64,000 nt of DNA from Paraescarpia echinospica (Eukaryota > Annelida > Polychaeta > Sabellida > Siboglinidae). Under the pieces are notes generated by a model, which saw nothing but the letters and a program-made list of their open reading frames with translations, was not told the origin of the DNA and ran no database searches. Position numbers and translations under genes: made by a program. Below, one piece after another: positions 11,851-24,600 of this stretch; position 1 is the stretch's first letter, and every line of letters starts with the position of its first letter. The stretch spans positions 64,288,757-64,352,756 of the forward strand of contig CM034535.1 of the NCBI GenBank assembly GCA_020002185.1, in the 5' to 3' direction.

Positions 11851-13600
11851 CGCCGTCTTTCTACTATTCAGTTGCACAACAGCGATGAACACAACAGCTT
11901 ATACACGACCAATCTACCATCGCGACATATAAAGCGGTATTGCCTGCAACGTTGATAACAACTCAAACATCTTTATATCGGTGCCGTTAATTACGTCAAA
12001 ATAACTAATACACGATAGTCTCAATTTGAAAATGCATACTAGTGGTGCATACTGGGGTAGGCTTATCATTGCGATATAGTACTGGGATGGTATCGCGATA
12101 GTACTATGCACTCGCTACTGGCCAGGAAAGCAGCCACAAACCATACAGATTACAGGTGTCGCCATCGCGTGATCTTGAACGCATTTAATTACAAATTATA
12201 ACTAAAGCGGTTTTATCTATGATTGTTGGTGTTAGGCCGCTAAATAATAAAATTACACGATAAAGCTGAAAAAGTATGTAACTATCGATAGCTATATTTA
12301 CTGTCGGCTATTCTGCATCACCACTTCGACTATCGTGATGCATCTGTAGTTCGACGTATTGTTACACCTTTAATGGTTTAGTGCACACCTGCCATGGAAC
12401 AACACATCAAAGGCATTTACATCATGTATATTGGTCTTAAACTCGTTCTCTATCTTTCTTCAATAGGTATAAAAGTATATCGAGTACACGTAAGTAAATA
12501 ACTCGAAATAGCTATAGTTGTGTTTTTTTAATACATCGCCAATTGGTAGATGAGAGGCGACTGCTCCAAGGAAGCGAGTGGACATAGAAGTTGGCGAGTG
12601 GACCTCGTCATGTGAGAGGAGATACAACAATACTGACCCCGAAGTTAGCGCATTTATATAATTATAGATGCTTAACCAATATTAAGTTCAGTTATAACGC
12701 CCGCTGGGCTATGCACCTGGACCGGAAGTTCAACGAGTTCTGGATATCTCAGCCACAGCTCCTGCTTGATCAAAATTCATACCCAGGAACGATATCCTGT
12801 CTCGAGAACCCTGCCTCTAATTACCGCTGCCCTCGAGGTATCGTGCGAACCTGACAGATGGAAGCTGCCGTCTAGGGTCTTATGGTTATCGGTTATAAGA
12901 CTAATTAGACGTCAGCATGTGCAGAATGTCGATTTGGAAGCGTACAATATCAAAACAACCACACCACTATATCGTTTCTTGTTATACCTGACAGGAGAAG
13001 CATAGAGTAGTGAACTCGTTAAATATATGACTCGAGTTGAGTCATTGTTATGTTGACACACATTTTACGTACGTAACATACTGTGTTTGGCCGCTGTCTG
13101 GGCAAACAGATACATGCTTTGTTTCCTAAATCCACAACATACGGCGCCGTTTTGGAATGTGTTGCGTTCTGCCTTGGTGGTTAATCGCATCGCTAGAAAC
13201 GGACTTGATTCGAATCATTGACACGCATAATTAGACACGGGATAAATGATCAGAATATTGTTTTAGTTGATGGAAAACCGTGAAAAAAAATGTCAGAATA
13301 TTTTGTTTCCAAAACGGGAACATGCAAACAATTTGGTGATCTGGGTAGCACAGATAGCTTCACTGTATTAAAATGAAGAGGGTCGTTATTTAACCGTTGC
13401 GCTGTGAAGGGTATGTTGATTTTGTGGACATTTTCCCAACAGACAGGACATGACGTGCATACACAAACTGTTGGTATGTGCTGAGAAGCAGAATAAAACA
13501 CAGAGTCATGTTTAATAAAATGCAGAATGTAAGCATATGACTTGATCCCATACAGGGACACCGTTGGATCGTTGGACCAGACAGCGCTATTACAAGTGAG
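11851..13600. other. intergenic, nothing supported
   Basis: AT-rich DNA with only short featureless open frames on both strands. Confidence 0.45.
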
Positions 13601-13703
13601 CCGTGTGTTCCGCCTGGCGACTGTTGATTTTTATTAATTCTACGACGATGTCATTAACGAACGACAACGATTTTTTCCCAAATACTGTTCAGAGTGTTCT
13701 GAG

Positions 13704-14081
13704 TTGTTGCTACTCTTTCTATACAAAGACTCTACTCTCACCAAAACATCAGCGCCCACTGCGACTAGCCAGACGTCCCCGCCTCTGGTCCAGACTGCAG
13801 CGCCCCGTGCGTCCAGCCAAACGTCCCCGCCTCTAGCAACGGCTACCAACACGCCAGCGTCACTGCCTCCACTCTATAAGCCAGGGACCAACCCGCCAGC
13901 GTCACCACCAGTGAAGCGAAGGAAGGTGCAACCGCACTTTTCCTGCTGCATATGTGACAGAACCTACACAGTAAAGACCAGCTGGCAGCGCCACATTAAT
14001 GAAAGCATCGGCGAAAGAATACAAAAGAAAAGAGACAGTCCCAATCACAATTATAGAGTTAACGCGAAAAAGCACCGTTGA
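13704..14081 (+). CDS. possible zinc-finger-like open frame (low confidence)
   Basis: The frame gives a Pro/Thr/Ser-rich repeat (TSQTSPPL, ASSQTSPPL, then NPPASPPV), a basic KRRKV patch, and then FSCCICDRTYTVKTSWQRHI, which fits C-x2-C-x12-H of a C2H2 finger. The final His of the finger is not seen: the sequence continues INESIGE. A related Pro-rich stretch (QTSSPRAAPSNPPGIT) occurs in another frame at about 14200-14250. Start and splice sites are not established. It could be an exon, a degenerated gene copy or a transposon-derived piece. Confidence 0.3.
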   Translation: MLLLFLYKDSTLTKTSAPTATSQTSPPLVQTAAPRASSQTSPPLATATNTPASLPPLYKPGTNPPASPPVKRRKVQPHFSCCICDRTYTVKTSWQRHINESIGERIQKKRDSPNHNYRVNAKKHR

Positions 14082-14253
14082 TGACCGGGGCGACGCCACA
14101 TCAATATTACAAGACATGTACGTCCGAATGAAATCCCTGTACGTGCAAAACGTTGGGAATTTAATAGTGCAACTGCAGACAGCAGCGTCCCGAATAACCG
14201 TCCAGACGTCCTCGCCTCGAGCAGCGCCTTCCAATCCGCCAGGCATCACATAA

Positions 14254-15576
14254 ATCTACCTGGAGCAACGAAATGAAAAAAAAACTATGGTGGCGTACCT
14301 AGAGGGTGAAATCGTTGTAAATACTAAATGTATTTCTTCCCAGACTTACATCGTTCAAACACACATATATATTCATTATTAAGCCGTGTTAGGGTTGGAT
14401 CGATCACATTCCCAAGTTTTCAGCGATTCACGCAAACGCGGTTTGCATTCAGGTGTTATTTCCGGTTGAATCTGACAAACATAGAGCCTTGTTATAATTA
14501 GTATATGTATCATTCACGAATTTTCAAAATTATCACGTTTGCGTTGTGCATGGGCAATTATCATAGGATTTAAATGCGGTGTGGCTGATACCAGTAAGTA
14601 CATTACTGGAATCGTGTTACGCATGGCGTGCTCTTTTGAAAAGCGTCGCAGGTTATAAATAATTCAACGAATCGTGTAGCTTAATATAGACTGTGTCTAT
14701 ATACCTACTCTAGCGTGCGCACACCACACGTTAACCTGCTACCCACCGATTTAGTTAGACCTCCATAGTCAATTAAATTAAAACCAACAGTCTTGAAACA
14801 CACCAGTTACTGACATGCGAGCCTACACTGTTTCAGCAACTTTCGTCGTAAATCGCGCTTCGTACAACATAATAATTCTCACTTGCTTATAATAGGCTCC
14901 ATTCCTAAATACATGGGCAAGTGTTAGCGCTCATACTAACTTACTTAAACGACAAGTTGCAACGCGCATAACCGCGGCACTATCGTAATTGCTTACGCAT
15001 TGTCACTGGTGTGTCGGTAATGTGTCGCCATACACCAAGGTTAGTGTTGCTTAGGAACGTCTGAAGCATGTTTATTTGCATAGTTATTGGGCAGCTAAGC
15101 CGGCGTATGTACTCAAACACACCGTCAGTCCGCAATCACGGTCTCTTTCAGGTTCCGGTAAGTAGAAAGGATAACAACAGCGCTGGTGGAGTGACCGACA
15201 GCTGGACGGAAGTGCTAGTTGGCCGGCGAAGCCACGGGCGACACATACGCGTGCATGGTGCTGGACCTCGTCACAACGTCCGGTAATTTCGGCGGAAAGA
15301 GAGCGCGGAATCTTGGACGAAAGTGGGCGCGTTGCCAATCCTCACGTTACTTGGCCTACGTTAACAACACGAATCGCGCGAGTCGCGGCTTTGTTGACGT
15401 AAACGATTTCGGTTGGTGCAGCGTGGTGAGTGTAATTGAATTCAAAACAGATTTGGTCGATGCGATTCGCACTGAACGTGAGGCATGCAACAGGTACGAA
15501 TGGACGATTTGAATGCGAGTTGAACATGTGCTAATTGACTACTACACGGGCGAAATAAGAGAGCAAGCACACAGAC
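14254..15576. other. upstream region of gene B
   Basis: No supported coding sequence. A GC-richer section from about 15060 includes a good donor (CCGGTAAGT at about 15154-15162), which could end a 5' untranslated exon of gene B. The open frames at 15068-15286 and 15219-15512 have no recognisable domain. Confidence 0.4.
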
Positions 15577-16211
15577 ATGTCTGGACACATCTTCGGCGGC
15601 CCGACACCGACCAACGGGGCCGAAACGCAGTGGTACACGACCAACTCCGAGTACGGTAAGACTGTCCTGCAGACGAAGGGGACCGCCGGCTCGCCCAGCT
15701 ACAAGGCGCCCTCCTTCTACATCGCTCCCAGGAAGCTTCCTGTGGTTAATGCGAATGCGCATGCGCAAAACCCGCTTCCGGTGCTGTTAAACGAGCGCCG
15801 CGCCGAGGCGGACGCTCGCATGCACCTGACGACGGGCCCGGCGAAGCAGTTCATGCAACACGAGATGGGGAGATTCTGGGAGAACATTCAGGAAACGACC
15901 GACTCGGCGGGCGCGGCTCGAGCGGACGCCGTGGCTGCAGTCGCGGCCAGCACCACGGACCAGGCCGCGCCGCCGGTGGCAACCGGAGCGGCGGGGCAGG
16001 AACAGGTCAGCGCCGGACACTCGGACATTCTGACCATCACCCGAGACGGCGACGACGCGGACGCCGAGTTCAAGACACGACCGGACGTAGACGCGCTCTC
16101 CCACTCCGTCCCCTCCACCGCCAGTTCCAACGGAAACGGAACGCTGGCGCCGCCTACCGGACAAGCGGCACCTCCTACCGGACAAGCCGGGCCTGCCGAG
16201 CAGGCGAAGAC
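15577..16211 (+). CDS. gene B exon 1
   Basis: 635 nt starting MSGHIFGGPTPTNGAETQWY. Conspicuously GC-rich, with an Ala-rich stretch (ARADAVAAVAAS) and a repeated Pro-Pro-Thr-Gly-Gln segment near the end. Ends in phase 2 at AAGAC|GTGAGT. If unspliced, the frame would stop at 16215 (212 aa). Confidence 0.75.
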
Positions 16212-18128
16212 GTGAGTGCGATTCGCTGTCGTTCGTTCTGTGGCGCCGTCTGGCGGTCTCGCATCCATCTAGCGGTTTACGACAGGACCATATAGGACGA
16301 GTTTTTGAACAATTGACTGACTTTTCGCATGGACACTAACGATGCGGACATCTTTGTAAATTCGCCATTGCGTTGATGAATACGAAATATTCACATGCAA
16401 TGTGATGCAGTTGGTTCCGTCCTTCTGTAACGTGGTGTAATGTCCTATTGACATTAATGGGTGATAACGAATACAACTCCTGGCAAGCAGTAACAACCAC
16501 AGAATGATGTCATGCTGCGTTTTGGAAGACGTAACGTCAATAGTATTCAGGTCAAACGTTGCGCGTGCTATTCGAGTGTCGAATAGCTTTATCTTAGGTG
16601 CACTCAATGAAGAGCCTATTTCAACCTTGTAGGCGTAGGATGTTAGCGAGTTGAAACGTTTTATTCTATTTTCATATTGTGATATATGTGTATTATTATT
16701 CGCGTGTTAACGTATGTTTTGTATTGTGTCGTTCCCTTTTATTCATATATATATATATAAAGTCACAGCAACATGCATTGCTTCATTTGACGACCATTTT
16801 CTTCGTTACAGTTAAACAACAGTTTATACAATGATGAATTTTGACTAAATCGTTGTTTTTCATGACCTCCGCAACCATGCAGCTTTCGCATGGCCTTGTT
16901 CTCAACGATCGTCCCTGACAATGACTGTCGGTCGGATGAAGACACCATAATTTGTAAGATGTTTTAATTAATTACACGCTGACTTAGGTCCCGACTTATT
17001 TATATCATAGGGTCTACAGCAGAGCACGAAAGAATCCCAAAAACGAATACGGGAAATAGAACTCTGAGTGGTAACAAAAGATCTGAGCGGTCCTTTTTGT
17101 GGCCCATGCCTATAAAGCATACCCGTAGGCTTGGGTGTGAATAATAGGCGGACCCAGGGGACCTGAGGGGTACGTGCCCTCAGACCTTTGGAATTTGGCG
17201 GAGTTACGCCTGCGTTAGAATGCCCCCCCCCCCCGACCCCGTGTAAACCATTTATAGGTGGGTCTCAAGGGGGTGCAATTGGTGTTTTTGGTGAGGTCCG
17301 AAATTGTGAACGTCGCTGCGAAAAATGTTCAACAGCACCCCCTTCCCCCGTCTTACGATGTCATGTTCCGACAGTGCGATGCGGAGTAGCGACAGCGGAG
17401 TGGTGCTGAAGCTGCGGCGAAAAATCTTCAACATGCAGTACCCTGTTCCGATGTCGGGATCCGATAACAGAGTCGTGCTGACGAGCTCCGGCTGAGCCCA
17501 CGGTCCGTCCCTGCGATGGGTGCGTACGCACTCCCGTCCCATTAAAGCAAAGTAGTTCTGCTCAAGGGAATACCTCCGCTCGAGGTCTCAAGACGGGTAC
17601 AGTTGAATGTTTTGGAAGCCTGGAGGAGGTGCAGTTGGAGACAGCAAAGGGGTGCAGTTGGAGAGTTCTTTTGGAGCCTCAAGGCGGGTGCAGTTGGAGG
17701 TCACGAACGGGGTGTACTGGGAGGTTTTTAGGAGCAATCGTATGATAGGTCGAAAAACGCACCACCCCAGAATTCAACAAGACCACGGGCCTGTAGAGCC
17801 CACAAAGTTCATTGGCAAGAAGTGGACCTTCGCGTTGCAACGCCAACGATCAGTCGCGTCGGCGCATCACCCGGAGGAGCACCAGTTTATTTCACACGCA
17901 AATCAGTTGTTGAGGTATGTGGTGGTTGAGGTAAATATAGGTTTGCCAGCCAACTTGTGGGGCTATGATGAAAACATATATATATTGCACGATTTTATTG
18001 GTTCTTATTTGTTTTAGGATGACTTCGACAAGAAAGGAGTAGGCCCTACGGGCATGGTAGTATTAACCAAGCTAAGTCGAGACTTTACAATACCTGTCGT
18101 AGTAAATAAAACCAACGTGTTGATGTAA
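15577..18128 (+). CDS. gene B: uncharacterised 287-aa protein, three exons
   Basis: Joined exons are 15577-16211, 17797-17914 and 18018-18128. Exon 1 has a donor AC|GTGAGT just before the TGA at 16213, so its apparent stop is likely intronic. Exon 2 follows CTGTAG, is open in the matching phase and ends GAG|GTATGT. Exon 3 follows TTGTTTTAG and ends TTG-ATG-TAA. Phases (2, then 0) agree throughout. Features: QWYTTNSEYGKTVLQTKG at about residue 17, an Ala/Pro/Gly-rich middle, GASPGGAPVYFTRKSVVE in exon 2, and DDFDKKGVGPTGMVVLTKLS in exon 3. No signal peptide or membrane segment. The EYGK segment is shared with gene A. Family not recognised; a microtubule-inner-protein-like role is only an inference. 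Confidence 0.7.
16212..17796. other. gene B intron 1 with dispersed-repeat insert
   Basis: AT-rich intronic sequence; (AT)n at about 16746-16760. It contains a minus-strand copy of dispersed repeat family 1 (about 17190-17420), and three GGTGCAGTTGGAG repeats at about 17630-17700. Confidence 0.5.
17190..17420 (-). repeat. dispersed repeat family 1, copy c
   Basis: On the minus strand it reads TGACATCGTAAGACGGGGGA, then GGGTGCTGTTGAACATTTTTCGC, the same order as the copies at 1.9, 10.1 and 55 kb. Includes a C11 run at 17223-17234 on the plus strand. Confidence 0.7.
17797..17914 (+). CDS. gene B exon 2 (predicted)
   Basis: 118 nt between CTGTAG and GTATGT. In the phase set by exon 1 it reads HKVHWQEVDLRVATPTISRV and on to YFTRKSVVE without a stop. 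A second frame is also open here, so the choice rests on splice phase. Confidence 0.55.
18018..18128 (+). CDS. gene B exon 3 (predicted, terminal)
   Basis: 111 nt after a pyrimidine-rich acceptor TTGTTTTAG. Reads DDFDKKGVGPTGMVVLTKLS, SRDFTIPVVV, and ends NKTNVLM then TAA. The phase-0 join to exon 2 is exact. Confidence 0.6.
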   Translation, partial: DDFDKKGVGPTGMVVLTKLSRDFTIPVVVNKTNVLM

Positions 18129-18317
18129 ATAGCCGATCAACTTACAACGTGGGTCGTTCCGAATGCCTTGAATATTTTCCGTTGCTTCCCGCTGTATCGC
18201 GCAGTTGTATTCCGGTTTAATCCAAAACAATATCCCGCGATTTTAGCACTGGTAGAAGTGAGCGGCAATGGCATTACGTAGCAATGACGTCACTTCCGTA
18301 ACAACTACTTGTTTCAG

Positions 18318-18650
18318 GTGTAACAAGTAGTGGTCCCGTAATCGAACTTCCCTGAAATAGGTGCGATCCATGACTGTGTCAGAAGTAGGCGTTTGTTCTA
18401 AGGTGGTTTGTGCTAGTATTGTGTTTACGTTAAATATTTTGTGTTAGAATATTGTATAAACACAATTACGTGTTAATAACATGTTCTATCATACGAAGGA
18501 AACATAATAAAACACATAGTAAGACTAGGCTATTTCTGGCATAGTAACACATTTGGTGGTCAAAATGGCAGGTCAAGTTGTTCACCATGCTAGCGCGCCC
18601 ACGTGGCCTACTGTTGGCACGGAACGACACTGGGCCCGTTACACCGCACC
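18318..18650. mobile_element. MITE-like element, family 3 copy b
   Basis: Contains GTGTCAGAAGTAGGCGT (18376-18392), identical to the inner terminus of the element at 9788. It ends GGGCCCGTTACACCG near 18640, matching the other element's CGGCCCATTACACCG. The left end, near GGTGTAACAAGTAGTGGTCC at 18318, is less well conserved. No coding content. Confidence 0.55.
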
Positions 18651-21197
18651 GCACCGTCATTGCACGTAGAGCCTTGCACAACGTGTCTAACGTAAATGAT
18701 TCCTGTTACGATGCAGTAATTATGTAAATCCAAAGTATATTGACATAAATATGTTAAACTTGAAAATTCTAAGAAGCATAATTCCAATAAATGACACATA
18801 AACAATTAGTAACTCTAAAAATGCTAAATTATATGAAAAATAACAGGAATTAAATATTACTGCAACACAACTATCTCCAAATTGCAAAAACATACAAGTT
18901 TAGTTACATAATTCACTTGTAAAGTTGTAACACGTGGACATTAATGTGTGAAATATTATTATGTTAATAACTACAAACACTGAGGAAGCAGACAAAATAC
19001 AACACCGTTATATGATGGGTGATTTATTGGTTTCACATGTTAAAACCAATACCAACATCGAAGAAAAACATGTTTCATCACTAGAACAACCGGCTCGTTT
19101 CAGTCGGACAGTGGACCACGCCTAACTCCCCAACAAGAAACGCTCAACGTAACCTTACACAACAGTAACCACAATAGCTTATGTACACTTACTTATCAAA
19201 AACAAACTTATTTGATGTTTTCAAAACTACATTCCAAAAAGTATTCAATACTATGCCATCAGCTATAACACCTACTACTATTGGATGCTGCGGGTCACAT
19301 GATGCAGAGTCACGTGTAATGCCAAAAAGAACTGGAATATATTCCTGTTCAAGCTATTTACAGCAAGAATGTTTCAAGACACTTTCCTAAAACGCATCTA
19401 GATCAGCTGTTACACAACAAATTGTGTTCTGGGTGGAATGCAGTCTCAATTGGCACCGTTCAAAACACAAGTTATTAGAGCCGATTCATGTGTCCTAACT
19501 ATTGCCAGGAATTATTTGCAAACAACTCAACAACACAACATCATTATATGCTCACATAGTTTGATTTCTCTTAAAGACCAACATTTTGAGAATTACTTAC
19601 AGAAACTTGCTAGAATAAATCACAACCACTATTTCAATGTGTTCAAAACCCCTAATCGTAAAGCATGCAAATAAAATGCTACTGCATCAATTCAAGTAGC
19701 ACATAATCAAGACCATAGACTATCAAATTTGTCTCCACGTGTAAGACATGCTGTGAAAATAACTCATCTAGCACACCCCTACTCTCATAAGACTTAATTA
19801 ACCTAGTGGGAAATTAATATACTCTACATTAACTGACTACATTAATTCTCACCGCCGCAGAATACACAGTAGACAGACAGTAGACTGGTAGTATTCAGAA
19901 TGCTGACATCACTTTTCTGTGGAGCAAGGAACTGAAAAAGTGTCCAATTGGGTGTATACTCATCTCTCCCCCACGGATAACTTGAACCGTTCCTAACTAA
20001 TCCTGAGGTTTCAGTTAAGATGATTCCTGAGCATCTCTATATCTGCCTGGTGACCTCCTATCAACCTCCCTGTAGACAAACAGTGATAGAATACTTTGTA
20101 CTCCTTCTGCAACTCATCACTGCTATTCCTGAATGTTGAGACTTAAATTTGTACTAACTCAGTATGTGATGAGTATTCTACCACATTCATACTATGGGTA
20201 CTTTCTCTTTATAGTTATCTCTATTTCACTTGTCATTGCTGCAGTGATTTTATTATCGTGCAGTCATAATTATTTTATTATCCTACTGTCAGAATAGATT
20301 TCTTCGTTTTATCCGTTTTCCAGCATCTCCCTATCATCCTGCAGGTGATGTATTGCTATTATAAAACAATTTATTATTATTATTGGAACCTAGAGTAACA
20401 CCATACAACTCTATCCCAAGATGTCCACATCACTATCAAATCTCAAATGAACAACAGGATCATACCTTGGAGATCCAAAACAATGTTACATCATAGTGGC
20501 ATGGCAGCACCACAGCGTCATGCTCTAACATGGTTACATTACAAAATTCAACAAAATTGCAACATCATGACAGCAAAATTCCACAATAACAGTAGTCACT
20601 GTCAATTCCAATGCACCATGAAATTCTTCTAATCTACTACATGACACTGTGAAATGCCAAAGCAACAACATATTTCAAAATTCCAACAAACTAGACAATA
20701 CACGTGCATGCAAGTATAAAAACATGGAGATCAAACCCATAATTATGTCCCGCTAAGGCTGTTGTTTACATAAACAGCTTAGCAATATGTTCAATGTGTA
20801 TGGGTTAAACTAAGCATCTAAAACAATGTATCTCGTTAAAAACAACATGGTTGATCCACAAACAGAATGATTCAATAGTTAACTATCACAATCCTCTATA
20901 TTAAAGTTCATCATTGACAATAAGACACAAAACAGCTTGCATTGGAAACAGGCAACCTTTAAAACATCAGCTCTGCACTATGCAACACATACTTCAGTAA
21001 AATTAAGTTGGTCATACTCTACGCAAGACAATATTGAGCCAGAGTTCTATTAGACACAGCAGCCTTGAACTAGAGAACACAAGCTTTGCGTTGTACGAAA
21101 ACAGCCTTTGACTACGGAAAGCATGCCTTGCACTAGAACAGGGAATCAAGCATTGTGAAAGGAATAAAGCCACCGACAGCACTACTCAACAACCAGC
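18651..21197. other. intergenic and GTPBP1 3' region
   Basis: AT-rich. Probably includes the 3' untranslated region of GTPBP1 immediately below 21198. TTTATT on the plus strand at 20370-20375 would be an AATAAA signal for GTPBP1, implying a 3' UTR of about 0.8 kb; this is a guess. No other gene is supported. Confidence 0.45.
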
Positions 21198-21673
21198 TTA
21201 ACTTGCAGCACCCATTGCTGCTGCCTGCGTTACCGGTGTTGCTGCCGTCACTGCTGTTGTTGCTGCTGGTGTTGGTGCTGCTGCTGTTGTTGCTGCGGTG
21301 ACGTTTTCTTTGTTCTGTTCTTCCGTCGCTGTGCCCGCTGCCGCGTGATACGGTCGGTTGCGGTGTCTATTCCTCTTGCTTGGCTTCTGCGGTTCGTTCT
21401 GTGGCCTCAGCTGGTGGTTCGACTCGATGGCTTTCTTAGCGGCGCGGTTCTGTCGGGTGTTCTGTGCTGCGGCCATGCTGACGTGGGGATAGATGTGCAT
21501 GATGGTGCCGACGGCCTTCGTACGTCCCTCGCGGAACACTATCCGCATGTCCTTCTTCAGGTACTCTGGATTCTTGATGAACCGGAAGCGTACAGTTGCC
21601 TTGTCACCGGTCCGCAGGTGCTCCTTAGTCATGCGGATGATTGTCGCTGTCTGACGCACGCTGCCGACGTGAA
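21198..21673 (-). CDS. GTPBP1: GTPBP1 exon 10 (terminal)
   Basis: [20 protein letters not shown], then [20 protein letters not shown] and [17 protein letters not shown], followed by a Lys/Arg/Asn-rich and then Ala/Thr/Pro low-complexity tail to TAA 21200-21198. Confidence 0.95.
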
Positions 21674-24600
21674 CTGTAACACATACCTTATTCTCATGCC
21701 CACAACAATAACATCTTGTGTACTGTTTCACATATTTTATGCCCACAAAAACAATATAATGTGTCTCACTGCACATATCTTATACCCATAAAAATGCCAC
21801 GTGTATGCTGCACATATCTTATACCCATAAAAATGTCACATGTATGCTGCACATATCTTATACAGTAGTCCCTCTCTTCAGCTATGTTAATGTCCCTCTG
21901 ATGAGGGGACACCTCGTGTACGCGGACAGGATATCTTGGTTATATGTCCCTCCTAAGACGGACAGTATTCATTAATTCAAAGATTTTTTGCCGAATTTTT
22001 TAGAAAATGGCGGACATACAGCTTGGTGTGAGTCAATGGTAACACCAAGTACACGTGTACCCGTAACAATGAGCTGGTCTTTCTTGCTGTAATCGTTGTG
22101 TTTGTCCAAACTACTTAGAGTTGATTACTGTCTGTAAACTTTAGGCAGAGTGAATGTGGAGGAAAGTTTTGTTAATTTTGTGCTGTTATCAATCAAGTTT
22201 GCCTCTGGGGATGCCATGATGGCTTCCCCGTTCGCACCCCCAGGCCCAGCCCCAGTCAGGGCTTCGGCTTGGCATCGCCTTTTCATCTTGTAAATTGCAA
22301 TTAAGATTCACAAATATGATGTATAAAAGATTCACCTCAATTGTTTTCAATGTAGCCCAACATTAAGCCTAAACTGAGGTGAAATAATAAATAAGCATCA
22401 TCAAATTATGCTGTGCTACATCAAACAGTTCCTGGAAAAGATGAACTGGCTGCCAGCGTATGAAACGGCGGAACGCATTATCAGGTGACGCACAATTTGT
22501 GCATTAATGAATCTTTCGAAATTGGATGAAAAATGAAGTGAGACAATTAACGATTGTACCCGTTACTGTTTTAATATCTAATTAACGTTCACGCTGCATG
22601 TAGCAACTGATTTAAATATTCGGTTGATCATTTCCAGGTTATTATTTTATTTAGTAAGGGGCAGCCAAAATCGTCAACTTGCGAATTACTTACAAAGTAT
22701 TTTAGCTAAAGAATATTTAAATCGTTCGAGAATACCAATTTTTAAAATGTTGTAACGGAGATGTTTTGTTCAACATTTTTGGTTGAATGCTGCCATATGT
22801 GCAGCAAATTCTACTGCAACGCCGGGCCAATACCATTGCATAGGCTAGTGGCAGTGAGTGAGTGAGCAGTGGGCAGTTGAGAAAAATCTCAGATCAACAG
22901 AGGGAGTCAGGCGGACGGTGCCGGGCGGGCGATATGACTTCATGACCAACTGTTTATTTTTTAATACATCACAGTAATAATAAACATACATATATATATA
23001 TATTATATATAGTGCTTAATTCCTATCAGTCAATCCGTTGACATATTGCCACATCTTTAGACTTTATCATGTGTCGGTTGTACTGGTCTGAACTCCAACA
23101 CTAATGTCGGGACACTTATGCTTGGATACAGATGTGTCTGCTGAAGAGAGGGACTACTGTACCCATAGAAATGTCACGTGTATGCTGCACATATCTTATA
23201 CCCATAAAAATGTCACGTGTACCATGTTGCACTATGCCGATATGCTTGGGATGAACTTGACATGGTTTGGTAATAATCACAATCTCTCTCTTGAGATTAC
23301 CAATTTGCAAGAAGCATGGACACGACTTCTATTACACCTTCAGAGATCTCAGCTTAGAAGCATAACACACAAGAGTCATTAGGCATTATATTATGAAACA
23401 CGTAAAAGGCATCATTAGTGTGAGAAACCACTGCAATTTCAAACAAATGACTCAAGTTTTTTATGAAAGGCACCTACAGTTTCAGACGATGCTAAAGTAG
23501 AGGGAGCTCTTTCCAAATTTTAGGTGGAACAACAAGGAAAGCTTGCCTAAGATATCTGACAGATGCGGTAGAGACTGGACAATTAGTGAAAGACAGCTGA
23601 CAGTGTGCCTACCCATGGCCTGGTACTTGACGCTGATGGTGGTTGGATGGTGTAGCACGAGGATTTCACCATCAAACTCCCAGCATGCAGTGGGTTCGAG
23701 GCGAGGTGACAGCACCATCATGCCCTTGCGAATTTGTGATCTTCTGATCTGAAACATCAATGGAGTGCTTGACATCAACAATGTGCACTTGACTGATTAT
23801 AACACATAACATGCAGGAAAGAAATATTAGAAAGAACTTTAAACTACTGTCTCAAAGTAACAAATTAGATCTGTCAACAGATCATTTATTATATAGTTGC
23901 TACTTAAATATGACAGGCCTCATTCTCTGTAATAAAAATCAATCATCATATAATTTTTTTTAAACACGAAGTTACTCAAATGTGTTTTAATAAATCTTTT
24001 TTTTATACAATAATGTTTCCATTGTGTAATGTTAGAATGAGATTTTTTAATTTGGGCTAATTAAAATACACTTGGGCATGTGTCACGAGTACTCGAGATG
24101 TATTCTTCAACTAATTCATTTTATTTGTTTTACTGTGATGGTCATTATTCAATGAATCTAGTATTAATTATTCTACCAGCTTTTAATATTTTTTATATTT
24201 ACTTATGTATTTTTATTGTAGCCAACACTACACTTATGTTAGTAGTTTTTGCCCTTGTTTGCATTATTTTACTTGTAGATCGCATTAATCACCTTGCGAT
24301 TAAGGTCGCCCTGGGACAGTCCCAAATTATTGTTGTGACTGTAAAGTATAGGGTATTAGTCTTGCTAATAAGGTCACCTTGCTATTCAGGTCACTTTTTC
24401 CCTGTGCCGAGGCTGACCTTAATAGGGAGGTTCCACTTAACATTATTATTACGCACGCTTTACCTTCTTGAGTGAGAACGAGGCAGTCTGTCCGCCACGT
24501 ACTTCGAGCACGGGCATGCGCTTGCGGTGGATGCTCTTGATGACAATGGGCAGGAACTGGCCTAGAGCGTCTGGACCCAGTAACAGGGTGTCATTGAGAC

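Noticed and set aside
15787..16268. Minus-strand Arg- and Ala-rich frames opposite gene B exon 1
   Set aside because: GC-rich shadow frames; gene B has splice sites and a motif shared with gene A on the plus strand.
17607..18017. Unspliced 136-codon frame overlapping gene B exon 2
   Set aside because: It reads through repeat-derived sequence and an intron; splice phase from exon 1 selects a different frame for 17797-17914. Not fully excluded.
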